NCBI GenBank assembly: GCA_019693395.1
Contig: JAAMXP010002178.1
Coordinates: 1-10,274, forward strand
Origin: Ettlia oleoabundans
Lineage: Eukaryota > Chlorophyta > Chlorophyceae > Chlamydomonadales
Direction: 5' to 3'
Length of the DNA stretch: 10,274 nt
This document shows, piece after piece, positions 1-8,600 of this stretch (position 1 is its first letter; every line of letters begins with the position of its first letter). The position numbers were made by a program, and so were the translations under genes. The notes beneath the pieces were generated by a model, which saw only the letters and a list, made by a program, of their open reading frames with translations, did no database searches and was not told where the DNA came from.

Positions 1-213
1 GGCGAAGGGTAAATGTGGCGTAGGTTAAGTGATTTGGGAAGGGGTGTTAAGGGAGCTTTATATGGAGGGTGTACGGGCGGCAGGCAGGTGCCAAAGACAA
101 GCGCGGTGAGCCACCCACCCAGAAATCGCAAAACATTGTGCGGCAGCAGTTTGGGTCCCGTGTTATGAGCCCCAGGCAATGTACAGCAACTGCATTGTTT
201 ACGGGTGGCTCAC
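1..213 (-). other. SBNO third intron, incomplete
   Basis: Reading leftward on the minus strand, a good donor (GTGAGC at 213-208) follows exon 3 in phase 2, and the next in-frame codon would be a stop. I find no acceptor in this stretch that leads into the expected TY-S-L continuation of the family, so the following exon probably lies outside the window. Confidence 0.5.
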
Positions 214-1417
214 AGGAAGAGGCAGCCCTCCTGTGGTGTGTTGGTGGTCTTGTCCAGCGCCTGCGCATTCTGGATCACCTGCATACATGCATAGGAGGTA
301 GGCAGGGATACCAGCCAAATGGCATGTCCATGACGCGGCATGCGGTTGGGCAGATGGCAACTACCCAGTAAAAGGCATCTACGCACAGGTCAGCCAATGC
401 CTGCCCCTGTGCATCAGCGCCAATTGCGTCGATCGGGCGCTGTCCCGGCAGCTTCGCCACGTGCTAAAGCGCATGTTCAGCAGGCTGGCCCCTTGCCTGA
501 ATGTGGCTGCCCAGGTCCCGCAAGTCGCGCACAGCATCTGCGTAGAGATCTGTGGATGTGGACACCCACACACTGCGCCTCCTGCCGCGCGCGTAGTTGT
601 CCAGTATGATGCCGCTGATCTGACGCCCCTTGCCCACACCTGCACCGTCACCTGCACGCAGCATCGGCGGCGGCAATTGCAATTCATGTGGGGTGGCCAC
701 AGCTGAGCTCAAGTTGTGAGAGTAAGGTATGAGCACGTGGAGTGTTTCTTGTAGGCCATGCTGGAGCGACTTTGACAGCACTGCAGCAGCAGCGCCACCA
801 CAGAGGCGGGGCAAGTTACACTGGAAAGGGCAGGGACCGCCCAACCCCCAGTTGTGCAAGCTGCAAGTGCTAGAATGCTTCAATGCATATGCCATCCATC
901 TGCCGGACTGCCTGCCTGGCTGTGCAGTCACCACCCCAGCTGGTTGCCTGGCTGATTGCTTACCGATGAAGAAACCGCCGCGTGTGCCGTCTGGCAGCAT
1001 CTGCTGGTGCCGCTGGCAGGCGTACAGCACTCCCTCCAGTTGCAACCTGCTGAGCTTCCCGGCAGACGCCACACCTCCCAAAGCATCCCACAAAGGATAA
1101 TCGCTGGCGGGCAGCGGGATGGCGGAGAGGCTGGAGGGTTCCGCAATGTCGCCTGGATGGGCCTGGCCGTGCTGTGCCGCTGCGGAGCGGCACTCATACA
1201 CCGCGAACACCTCTGTGCTCGTCTGCTCTGCAACCGTCTCGCCAAACTCGCCGGCATCCAAGGCTGTAGCGTCCGGGAACGCGGTGGCAGGGGCCGACAT
1301 TGCAGGGGCAAGCCCACACCCTCCTGCAGGCAGCACAGCGGCGGCGACAGCGGTTGGACGCAGTCGGGTACAGCATAGCGACGGTCGTGGCAACATAGCC
1401 TGCTTTCCGTTAGTCAT
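214..1417 (-). CDS. SBNO: Strawberry notch / FORGETTER1-family protein, N-terminal part (3 exons, 3' end beyond the left edge)
   Basis: SBNO/FGT1 proteins are nuclear helicase-like ATPases that act with chromatin remodellers in transcription; that role is family knowledge. Exons on the minus strand are 1417-964, 651-497 and 278-214, in phases 1, 0 and 2. Exon 1 encodes 151 residues: a poorly conserved N-terminus, then family landmarks EVFAVYE (about 69-75), [17 protein letters not shown] (87-103), YPLWDAL and [15 protein letters not shown] (125-139), GGFFI (147-151). Splicing to exon 2 restores [11 protein letters not shown], Walker A with Lys159, followed by [12 protein letters not shown] and DLRDLG. 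Exon 3 gives [10 protein letters not shown] and CLFL, where the family has a (V/L)LF-TY block. The intron between exons 2 and 3 has a GC donor. The start is the first ATG after an in-frame stop (1477-1475). No LSD1-type zinc finger precedes the core, unlike my recollection of the plant protein. The rest, including the DECH-like motif, is off the edge. Family very likely; exon 3 and the exact start less sure. Confidence 0.88.
279..496 (-). other. SBNO intron 2, GC-AG type
   Basis: On the minus strand exon 2 ends CATTCAG and the intron begins GCAAGG, a strong match to the GC-donor consensus (AG|GCAAG). It ends CATGTATGCAG before GTGATCCAG. Splicing joins ...DLGSHIQ to [10 protein letters not shown]... 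in phase 0, which fits family spacing between the DLG and LF-TY regions. Reading through instead hits TAG (466-464) after 11 non-conserved codons. Confidence 0.65.
652..963 (-). other. SBNO intron 1 (312 bases)
   Basis: Donor GTAAGC (963-958) and acceptor CGTGCAG (658-652) on the minus strand flank a phase-1 intron lying exactly inside the Walker A glycine codon. The frame stays open through it, which creates a misleading unspliced 333-codon frame. The intron translation has no family similarity, while the spliced join gives a perfect GDGAGVGKG. Confidence 0.88.
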
Positions 1418-1497
1418 CACACTCGATAGGAGCGGACCAGCAGTTCGAGCGAGAGAGGGATCCACAGGTTTGCCTCACTGCGCCATGTGGGCGCCAT
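1417..1497 (-). promoter_or_regulatory. Possible 26-codon upstream ORF overlapping the SBNO start
   Basis: An ATG at 1497-1495 opens a 26-codon frame ([12 protein letters not shown]...) whose TGA (1419-1417) shares one base with the proposed SBNO ATG (1417-1415), giving TGATG. A second ATG at 1486-1484 starts a three-codon frame. If the mRNA begins upstream of these, main-frame translation would need reinitiation or leaky scanning. The transcript start is not known, so regulation is only inferred. Confidence 0.35.
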
Positions 1498-1554
1498 CAG
1501 TCACCTGAAGCCTCAGCTCGGCAAATGGCTGGTGTTTCACACGATGCAGAGCGA

Positions 1555-1562
1555 TGACGTCA
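1555..1562. promoter_or_regulatory. Palindromic CRE/bZIP-type element TGACGTCA
   Basis: A perfect TGACGTCA palindrome lies about 140 bases upstream of the proposed SBNO start codon, in the expected promoter or 5' UTR. This is the classical CREB/ATF and plant bZIP binding site. A single 8-base match can occur by chance, so function is inferred from placement only. Confidence 0.35.
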
Positions 1563-1771
1563 ATCTCGACGAACGCAAAAGGTTAAGCAAATTTGAGAGA
1601 GCGTTTGTTTGTGGGCTCGACGAGGCTTTGGACAGTTGAGCTGACCACTAGCCTTAGAAGGCGAGAGGATAGCTCAGGATGCTTGCACGGCCAGCGTTCA
1701 GGAGAAAGCCAGGATGGCACCGCCATGCTGGCGCGGAGTCATGAAGAAGCAGATGGGGACAGACCCAGTAC

Positions 1772-1776
1772 TTACA
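1772..1776 (-). terminator. TGTAA polyadenylation signal for the GEX1 gene
   Basis: TGTAA on the minus strand lies 84 bases past the GEX1 stop codon. TGTAA is the usual polyadenylation signal in chlorophyte nuclear genes, normally 10-20 bases before the cleavage site. Its position supports both the stop assignment and a green-algal origin. Confidence 0.6.
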
Positions 1777-1859
1777 GAATTGAGCATAACATGACATTTG
1801 TGTTTAGTACTGTCAAAAATGTGCTTCTTTGACAAGCAGCTGTCATCAACTCCCATTTA

Positions 1860-2613
1860 TCAGCTCCGTCTGGCCCGTCGCTTTGGCGCTGCACCACCTT
1901 CCGCTGCAACGTCTGCCGAGCCTCGTCGGGTCCGCTTGCCAGTGCCTGCGCGTGCATCCAGGCCCCGCACTGCAAATCCCTCTTGCTTGATGTGATCATC
2001 CACTGCCATGGCCTCCACACCGTCAGACACGCTGCCCCGCCGGTTGCTGGCTGCCCTGCGCTTTGACGGCCCAGCAGCAACCGCTGCGACAGGCGGAGAG
2101 TCATCGCTGGTGCCCCTCTTGCGACTGGTTGGCAGGGCTGCCTCTTGGCGAGTGGAAGCTGCTCTGGGATTTTGAGCTCCAGCTGCTGCCTGCCTGCCAG
2201 CCTTGGCAGCAGGCGTGGTTACGGCAGCAGGCGCTGGCACGGCAGCAGGGAAGTGGGGCTGCTTGCTGGGTGAGGCAGCAGGCCGCTTTTTACGCTGATC
2301 GTTACTCTTATCCCCACCCTCATCTTCACTGACCTCGGCTACCATGGTCAGCCAGCCATGGCCAGCTGGCCTGCCAGCCTGCCTTGCCTCTGATGGCACC
2401 AGCTGCCTGCTGCCGACACCGCTCCCACCCTGTAGCTGCGCTGCTGGAATGCCCTTGCCAACTGGCTTTGCACGAGGCTTGCCGCCATCTGCTGAATCTG
2501 CCTGAGCACCTACTCCCCCCAGTAGGGCCGCCATTTCTACCTTGTGCTTGTTGATGAGTGCCACATACTCCTCGTGGCGCAGACGCTGCTCTTGCTCCAA
2601 CTGCCGCAGCAGC
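1860..2613 (-). other. Last GEX1 exon: basic, nuclear-type C-terminal tail
   Basis: After the third membrane segment the protein runs on for 250 residues. A short helix (LLRQLEQEQRLRHEEYVALI) is followed by a disordered Pro/Ala-rich stretch with one acidic patch (SEDEGGD) and repeated basic clusters: RKKRP, SRKRGTSDD, SKRRAASNRRGS, KRTRRGS, and a terminal KRRARRS. With a signal peptide and three membrane spans, the tail is predicted on the cytoplasmic/nucleoplasmic side. The clusters resemble nuclear localisation signals; chromatin or inner-membrane tethering is inference. It is one uninterrupted exon ending in TGA. Confidence 0.7.
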
Positions 2614-5279
2614 CTGCACGCAGGCCACTGAGCAGGCTGGGTCTCGCATCAGGCATCTTGCAACCTGCGACTGATTTGCCGCACATGTCGTTGAATGCAG
2701 ACTTGACATCAACCCGGAAGGTCGATCTGCTTTGCATACCTGTAGCTGTCCCGCTCATAGTCTCGGTAGGATAGCATGCAAAAGAGCAGGATGCCTGCCG
2801 CCAGCCCGACTGCCACCCATCGCACTGTCCATTTGAAGTTCAGCTGCAGGGGCTGGGCCCGCATGCTGGAAAGCAGCTGGAGCCAGAATGGCAGGTGCAG
2901 GTTCATCACAATCTGCAAAAGGCGAGCAGGGCGACGGGTGCAGCTAAGGTGCTAGCTTCGGTTAGGTCGGGCCATGTTGTTAGGCATGTCTACGTGACAT
3001 GTTGAGGCTACTTCGTCAACAACATCCTCGTCCAGTTAACCCTTCATGTTAGCACTGATCAACACCAGCTCCGCTCCCGCACCTGCCCTGAATCACCAAT
3101 TTCCATGAGCATGTGCAGCCGGTCCAGCAGCACCCGTTCGCCTAACAAGCTCACACCCATGAGCGCCATCACGGGAAGCTTAGCCTGCATGGAGGGCAAG
3201 CAGGCATAAAAGGGAGGCGCCCTTCCAGTGGGCACGTCATACTTGCTGGCATCCACATCGCCAGATATGTGGTCAGCGCAGGCTGATGGGAGCCGCCCTT
3301 TCAGATTCTTCAATCACACTGATGCTCACCCGTGCCGTTGCTGGGCTGGCCCCCGCCGCCATGGCGGCCAGCACCCCCGTGGCATAGAAGGCTGCGTCCT
3401 CCAGCGTGTACGACTTTCCCAGCAGCCGCATTAGTACTGCACATAGCCGAATGGCATGACCACATCTTGAAGCCTGACGACTAGCCTATTGCACAAGCAG
3501 CCAAGGAAAGTTAGGAAGTACCACACCTTCACAAATGTGGCAATCTCGCCAGCCCCAGCTCCAGCAACCCTCTTTCACCCAATCTGTCAGCCCGCCCATC
3601 CACCCACCTGAATCGGAACGCTGCTGGTAGCCAATCACCACATTCACCGCCGACCTGATCCCCCGGCTGCTGTCCAACAGGCCTCCCAGCTCTCCAGTCA
3701 GCATGCTCTGTGCCTCCGCTTGCAGTGCTACCGCCGTTGCCAGGTCGGCAGCCCTTGCTTCCACCAGCTCAAACAGGCCGCCCATGTGCCCCTCCGCTTC
3801 CTCAAGCATGCGCAGTGCGGTAGCTTGCCCCTCCTCCAGCGCCTGCTGCTTCTTCAGCGACGCATCCTGCTCAGGAGTAGTGCCAATGGGACGATCAGAC
3901 ATGGGTTAGGTGAGGCCCCTGGCAACAAAGGGAACACAAGGAGAGCTAGACGATGAGGGCACGGCGTGCTAACCTGCAACTCCAGGTTGCGCTCCTGCTT
4001 GGCATCCAGGCTTTCAAAAAAGGACTGCGCCTCCTCTCGTGCCTCTTTCTGCAGCTTCAAGGCTTCCTACAACACAGGGAACCAGCGGGCTGAGGCCAGG
4101 CGCTGAGGTCAGCATGTCCTCTTCCCTCCCAACAGCCAGGCCAGTCTACAACAGCAGCAGTTACTGACCTCTGCATGCTGCCGCACATCACAGTCTATCA
4201 ACATTGTGGGCGTACCTCCTCCAACTCGCTGTGCTGACGCAGCAGGCGCAACGCGGCCTCCGCCTTGGCCTGCAGTGCAGATGTGTCCTTGCCCAGCTGC
4301 CCCGTGGTCTTGGCCACGACGGCCAGCTGCTGCCGCGCGAAGCCAGCTCCCTCTGCCAGCCTGTCCAGCATGTTTTCCGTGTACTTCTCAAAGTTCTGAT
4401 TCTGGATGTACAGGCACGTGCTGCATTATCCGGCGGGGAAAGCGGGTGTTTCATTGCATATAAATGATTTTTCATGAAGGTCTCCAGGCCAGCAACGGAT
4501 ACTATAGAGCCATCTGCTGGGCAACTACCCGGATGAACTACAATGCTGTAGGATTGGGAGCTAGAATGCGCAGCCATGACAGTTCTGCAGCAGTCCCCAC
4601 CGGCGTATGCCCTGCACCACACATACTTACGTGTCAGCGTGGGTGAGGAATTCCACAAACAGGGCGTGGGCCCTGTCTGAAAGCACCTCCGTGCACTCCT
4701 TAATGGACTGCCGGCGGTGGCAAGGGAATGTCTGCCCCTGCTGCACCTGCATTATTTGGGCACATCAGCTGGTGATTCCTGCCCTGTGCTGTACAACTGG
4801 CTTTAGTGCAAAATATCTGGTGATAGCCAACTTACACCACCCTACCTGCAGCTGGCAGTTCATGAGGCTGAGTGCCAGCCGCGTCTTGGCCTCCTGCTCC
4901 ATGCGGCGGCAGTCGGCATTTAGCTGGGCTACCGCCTGTGAGAAGCAGTTAGTGCCAAGGACGCGGTCCAGGAAGCCTTCTGCGCTGGCTTCTTGCTCTA
5001 ATCTGTCCAGATGACCTGCACTGAAGCTTTGTGAGAGATTGAAGTGGGTGCCACAGCCAGCTTGGGGATGAAAACGCTTTGTAGCAGCGGGTGCCCGCCC
5101 AACTCCTGCCTTCCCAACCGGGCATGCCGGGCCTGTATCCGACCGTTACCTCGTCCCTCGCGGGCTTGACCTGCCGGGACCACAGCAAACCTTGGGGCAG
5201 CCGCCCCCGAGGCCCACCCGCCCCAGGCCGCAGCCCCATAGGCAAACAGTAGTGCCTGTAGGAGCACCGCTGGCAACAT
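1860..5279 (-). CDS. GEX1: GEX1/KAR5/Brambleberry-family nuclear fusion protein, complete (10 exons, 702 aa)
   Basis: This family sits in the nuclear envelope of gametes or zygotes and is required for nuclear fusion (family knowledge). Exons, minus strand: 5279-5150, 5015-4846, 4746-4631, 4420-4216, 4066-3974, 3866-3608, 3436-3330, 3184-3083, 2912-2740, 2613-1860. All junctions are GT-AG and phase-consistent, totalling 703 codons with stop. Residues 1-24 form a signal peptide (MLPAVLLQALLFAYGAAA). The cysteine-rich domain has Cys67, 79, 97, 109, 118 and 141 in blocks TRLALSLMNC, FPCHRRQSIKEC and FVEFLTHADTTC. Coiled coil follows to about 320. Hydrophobic segments lie at about 336-356, 363-380 (ARAKLPVMALMGVSLLGERVLL, conserved style) and 424-441, then SYRDYERDSY (442-451), a family hallmark. 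The last 250 residues are a basic low-complexity tail. The length is near that of plant GEX1. Start chosen for the signal peptide. It is divergent from INCENP. Family assignment is strong; expression is not shown. Confidence 0.9.
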
Positions 5280-5622
5280 GCGATTCGGTGCCTTCGAATG
5301 GCCCGTGCACGGGCAAGGGCAGTAGGCCCACCGCCCGAGCGCAAAGAGATGGCGGGCGCTAGGTCGATGGTATTTCAGGTGCGTAAGAGATTGTTTTCAA
5401 TCTGAAACAGTTTGTTTTTGCATCCAGGGAAGGCTCCTAGGCTGGCAGTGTGCTCCTCAGCATAAGTACTCCCTGTACCGGGTAGCTGGTCGTTTGATTT
5501 TGTAGGCGGTAGAAAATCGCGTCTGATTGTGCTGTTACCGGCGCTGGGCGCCCTTTGCTGCATAGTGGCGTCATCTCGGTGGACCAGCCTGCGAGGGAGA
5601 GGCAACCGCTCCTGGCGCCAAA
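5280..5622. promoter_or_regulatory. Shared divergent promoter region of GEX1 and INCENP
   Basis: The two start codons face away from each other across 343 bases, so promoters and 5' UTRs must share or abut here. I see an E2F-type element at its right end, and an inverted repeat GGCGC-TGG-GCGCC at 5540-5552. There is no clear TATA box or coding exon. Co-regulation is possible but unproven, since one gene is expected in gametes/zygotes and the other in dividing cells. Confidence 0.6.
5615..5622 (-). promoter_or_regulatory. E2F/DP-type site (TTTGGCGC) abutting the INCENP start codon
   Basis: GCGCCAAA immediately precedes ATG at 5623; on the minus strand it reads TTTGGCGC, an exact match to the E2F consensus TTTSSCGC. 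INCENP is a G2/M gene and E2F-driven cell-cycle control is conserved in the green lineage, so placement makes sense. Lying next to the ATG, it would need a very short 5' UTR or downstream binding, which lowers confidence. Confidence 0.45.
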
Positions 5623-8600
5623 ATGAGCACCAACCTGAATTCGGTGCTGGAGCGCCTGCGATTATTTGGCAATGACAAGCTGGCGGAGCTAGAATCGCGG
5701 GCCGAGGAGCACCGTAGCTGGCTGCGTTCCGCCTTGGAAGAGGTGGCTCAGCAGATAGCTGCCCTGGCGCCGGCCTATAAGAAACAACGGCTTGATGCAG
5801 AAAGCGGGGCGAAGGTCACGGCCGCAGCGGGCCAGGAGGGGCAGGTGCAGACGGCCGCTCACATCCTGGCTGTTGCCGCCTGCCTGCTCAGCCCCGGCTG
5901 CTGTTGTGCCCTCGGCGTCAACGAACCTATTCCTCTGTTGAATATTTGATGTGATTTGCAACGCAGGCAGCTGAGCCGGCGCGTAGTAGAAAAACACGCA
6001 TCAAGGCTGCAGTTGCCAGCCCACTCCAGAAGGGGGTTGACGAGGCCGAGGCCGATCCTCCTGAGCAAGCGGCCCTGGTGCGTTCAAAAGAGGCTGCGGC
6101 GCAGGAGCAGACCGCCAAGCCCATCAGTCGTGGTGGGAGGCGGGGCAGGCAGCAGCGGGCACAGCAGCAGATGGAGGTGCAGGAGGAGCCTGTGGGTAAG
6201 ATTGGAATGTGTGCAGGCTGGGTGGTGCTGACCGGCTGAGTTGCGGCTGCCTTCATGATGCGTTGCAAAACTGCAGCGCCAAGCCGTTGCCCTGCCTTTT
6301 GTCTGTAAATGTAAGAAAGATGCATACCCTACTGCTCCTGCCCACCTCTGCTGCAGAACCAGCACAAGAAGTGGAAGAGCAGCCGCCCCAGCCAGCACCT
6401 CGCCCTAGTCGGCGTGGCAGGAAGCAGCAGGTGCAGCAAGAGGAGTCGCCTGCTGAGGAACAGCCTGACGCCCAGCCAGCGGGTGAGTTTGCTTAACACT
6501 GCTCCCATTGTTTCCTGATAGCGTCGCATTGTTTGCATGGTGGTGGCTGCAAGATGAGCTTGCTATTGCTTGTCCCCCATGCACATCTGTGGTTTACGGT
6601 TTGCGCCTGCGATCTGCGTTGCACCAATCCACGCTTTATGCAGACGAGCAGCCAGACCAGACCGCGCCCAGGTCCATCAGACAGGGCAGGAAGCAGCTTG
6701 GTCAGGAGGAACCGACTGTAGAGCAACCCCTGGAGACACCGGCAGGTGGGTTGTCAGTGGCACACGCGCAAGAGATGCTGCAGTACCCTAATGCAGGTGC
6801 CAGCCACATACGCCAGGAAAAATTGACCTAGTATCCTCCTGGACGCTCTTTCCAAGAGGAGCGGATTGCGTGGGAGCAAGATCCAGCATACACGGACAGA
6901 CTGTTTATGGAGCTCGCAACATGCTCTTCTCATGCTTGCAGAGCCGGAGTTGGGGGTGGTGGCAGTTGGGGAACCGGCAAAGCCAGCTACGCGAGGCAGG
7001 CGCGGCAAGCAGCAGCAGGAGATCGCCAGTTCAGAACTTGAGCCAGAGCAGGCTGTGGCCTCAGCAACTCGCAGCGCACGTTCACGCCGAGGACAGCCAG
7101 CAGCAGAGGCCTTGCCGGCGGAAAAGCCTTCCCCGGCTGCGGAAGAGCCTGCGGCTGCAGCAGAAGCAGCAGATGACGGCACAAGTGGCCCTGCCACACG
7201 CAGCCGCCGCAAACCCAAGGCGGCAGCAGCGGATGCAGCCGAAGCGGCAGCAGGAGGCACCCGTAGCCGCCGCACAGCTCAGGCGACTGCTGCCTCGGCG
7301 GAGCCTGAGCGAGCAGCCAGCGAAGAGGCATCCGTGCAGCAGGAACCTGCAGGTATGAAGGCGGAAGAGGAGCAGCAGCATTCAGCAAAGCAAGGCAGAG
7401 GGCGCAAGGCAGCTGGTGGCCGCAAGCGCAAGGTTGGTGCGCAAGAGGAAAGCGCGACACAACCAGCAGGCAGCCTGCAGACCTCCACGCAGAGCCGGCG
7501 GGATGGCAAGGCTGGCAAGACGGGCCCTGCTGCTGCAGCAGCTGAGGAGCAGGATGCTGAGGTTGCATCCGCTCCAACAGTGGCAGCAGACGCGGCTTTG
7601 GCGCCGCCAGCAGTCGATGCCGACATGGCGGATGCTGCCGAGGCCAGCCAATTGCAGCCAGCGGAGTTTGCTGTAGCAGTTGCAGACGCTGCCATAGCAG
7701 CAGCTGAGATCACCACGGACAATGCAGCTGACGGCACTGAGGTTGCAGGAGCTGCTGCAGTAATTGGTCCATCACCCACGCAGCAGCGACAGGCAGAGGC
7801 ATCGCCTACTCAGGAGATGGCTGAGCAGGCCCTGGCATCACCTGCTACTGCCAGCCCGCCTGCTGTTGATGCAGAGCCGCCAGTTGCTGCACCAGCTGAG
7901 GATGCACCTGGTCAGCCCTCAGCTGCTGAGCCTGAGCGCCAGGCTGGACAGGCGGCGGCTGTTGGCGAGGAGGAGCAGCAGCAGCAGCGTGGCATGCCCT
8001 GCGTGTCCTCAGCTGGCTACCAAACTGCGGGTTTCGCGCCCAATGAGCAGCATGATGAAGCTGACCAGGACCAGGGGCCCAGTGCATCCTCCCAGCAGGC
8101 ACCAGCAGCTGTGGCGCGGTCGTCAGAACAGGAGGGGGTGCCGCTGAGCAGCGCAGCTGCCGCTTCAGACCAGCAGCAGGTTGTTGCCGCCACAGCCGCA
8201 GCTGCGGAGGCTGACCGATTGGGCACTGGGAAGGAGTATGCTGAGGAGGATAGAGCAGGTGGGAGCAATGCAACTGAAGAGCAGCAGGCTCAGCAGGCGG
8301 CCAACAGTGGTGCTGCCACCGGCGGCGGTGGGGGCATCACCGCCAACCTTGTGGCATCCATCCGATCTTTCCTGCCCATGTCCAAGCCTGCGCCGCTGCC
8401 GCCTGCCGCTGGCACCAAGAAACCGCCCCAGAAGGTGAGGCTGCAAACTGATCAGCTGCAGGAATGGTCAGTCCCTCGCTCCCAACTCAAATGGCCCTGC
8501 TGGCATATATCCCACTGCATCCCACAGTCAGCATTGCCCAATCTGTTTGTTGGGTCTGCTCAAGCTTTGTGATGCGTATCAACTGTCCAACCCCACCTCA

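Larger units (their letters stand above)
1418..1859. other. Intergenic region between GEX1 stop and SBNO start
   Basis: These 442 bases separate two genes in tandem on the minus strand. They hold the GEX1 3' UTR with its TGTAA signal (1776-1772), then the presumed SBNO promoter and 5' UTR with the TGACGTCA palindrome and the upstream ORF. The plus-strand open frame at 1593-1832 shows no recognisable domain. I see no other gene here. Confidence 0.6.

Noticed and set aside
1..22. Minus-strand LTYATFTLR near the left edge, resembling the SBNO LF-TY block
   Set aside because: No AG acceptor in the right phase precedes it, so it cannot be spliced to exon 3. Probably chance.
464..1465. Unspliced 333-codon minus-strand open frame
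   Set aside because: It joins SBNO exons 1 and 2 through an intron that happens to stay open. The middle 104 codons break the Walker A loop, and a GTG rather than ATG begins it. The spliced model restores the motif exactly.
1593..1832. Plus-strand 79-codon open frame between SBNO and GEX1
   Set aside because: No domain, no splice or regulatory support, and it lies antisense to the presumed GEX1 3' UTR and SBNO promoter.
3486..3560. Hydrophobic stretch TFVKVWYFLTFLGC on the minus strand, like an extra membrane segment of GEX1
   Set aside because: It lies inside intron 6. No acceptor/donor pair in phase 1-1 would insert it, and direct joining of exons 6 and 7 gives a continuous sequence leading to the expected first membrane segment.
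6120..7018. Calling the INCENP basic repeats AT-hooks
   Set aside because: The copies read RGRK or RRGK and lack the Pro of the GRP core, so the sequence does not support the name.
7967..7990. CAG/GAG triplet run as an unstable microsatellite
   Set aside because: The pure run is only about five CAG units and interrupted; it fits the general triplet bias of this exon.
6754..8446. Several long minus-strand open frames across INCENP exon 5
   Set aside because: They are products of GCA/CAG/GAG triplet bias, giving Ala, Leu, Ser or Cys-rich nonsense. The plus frame alone links in phase with conserved exons on both sides.
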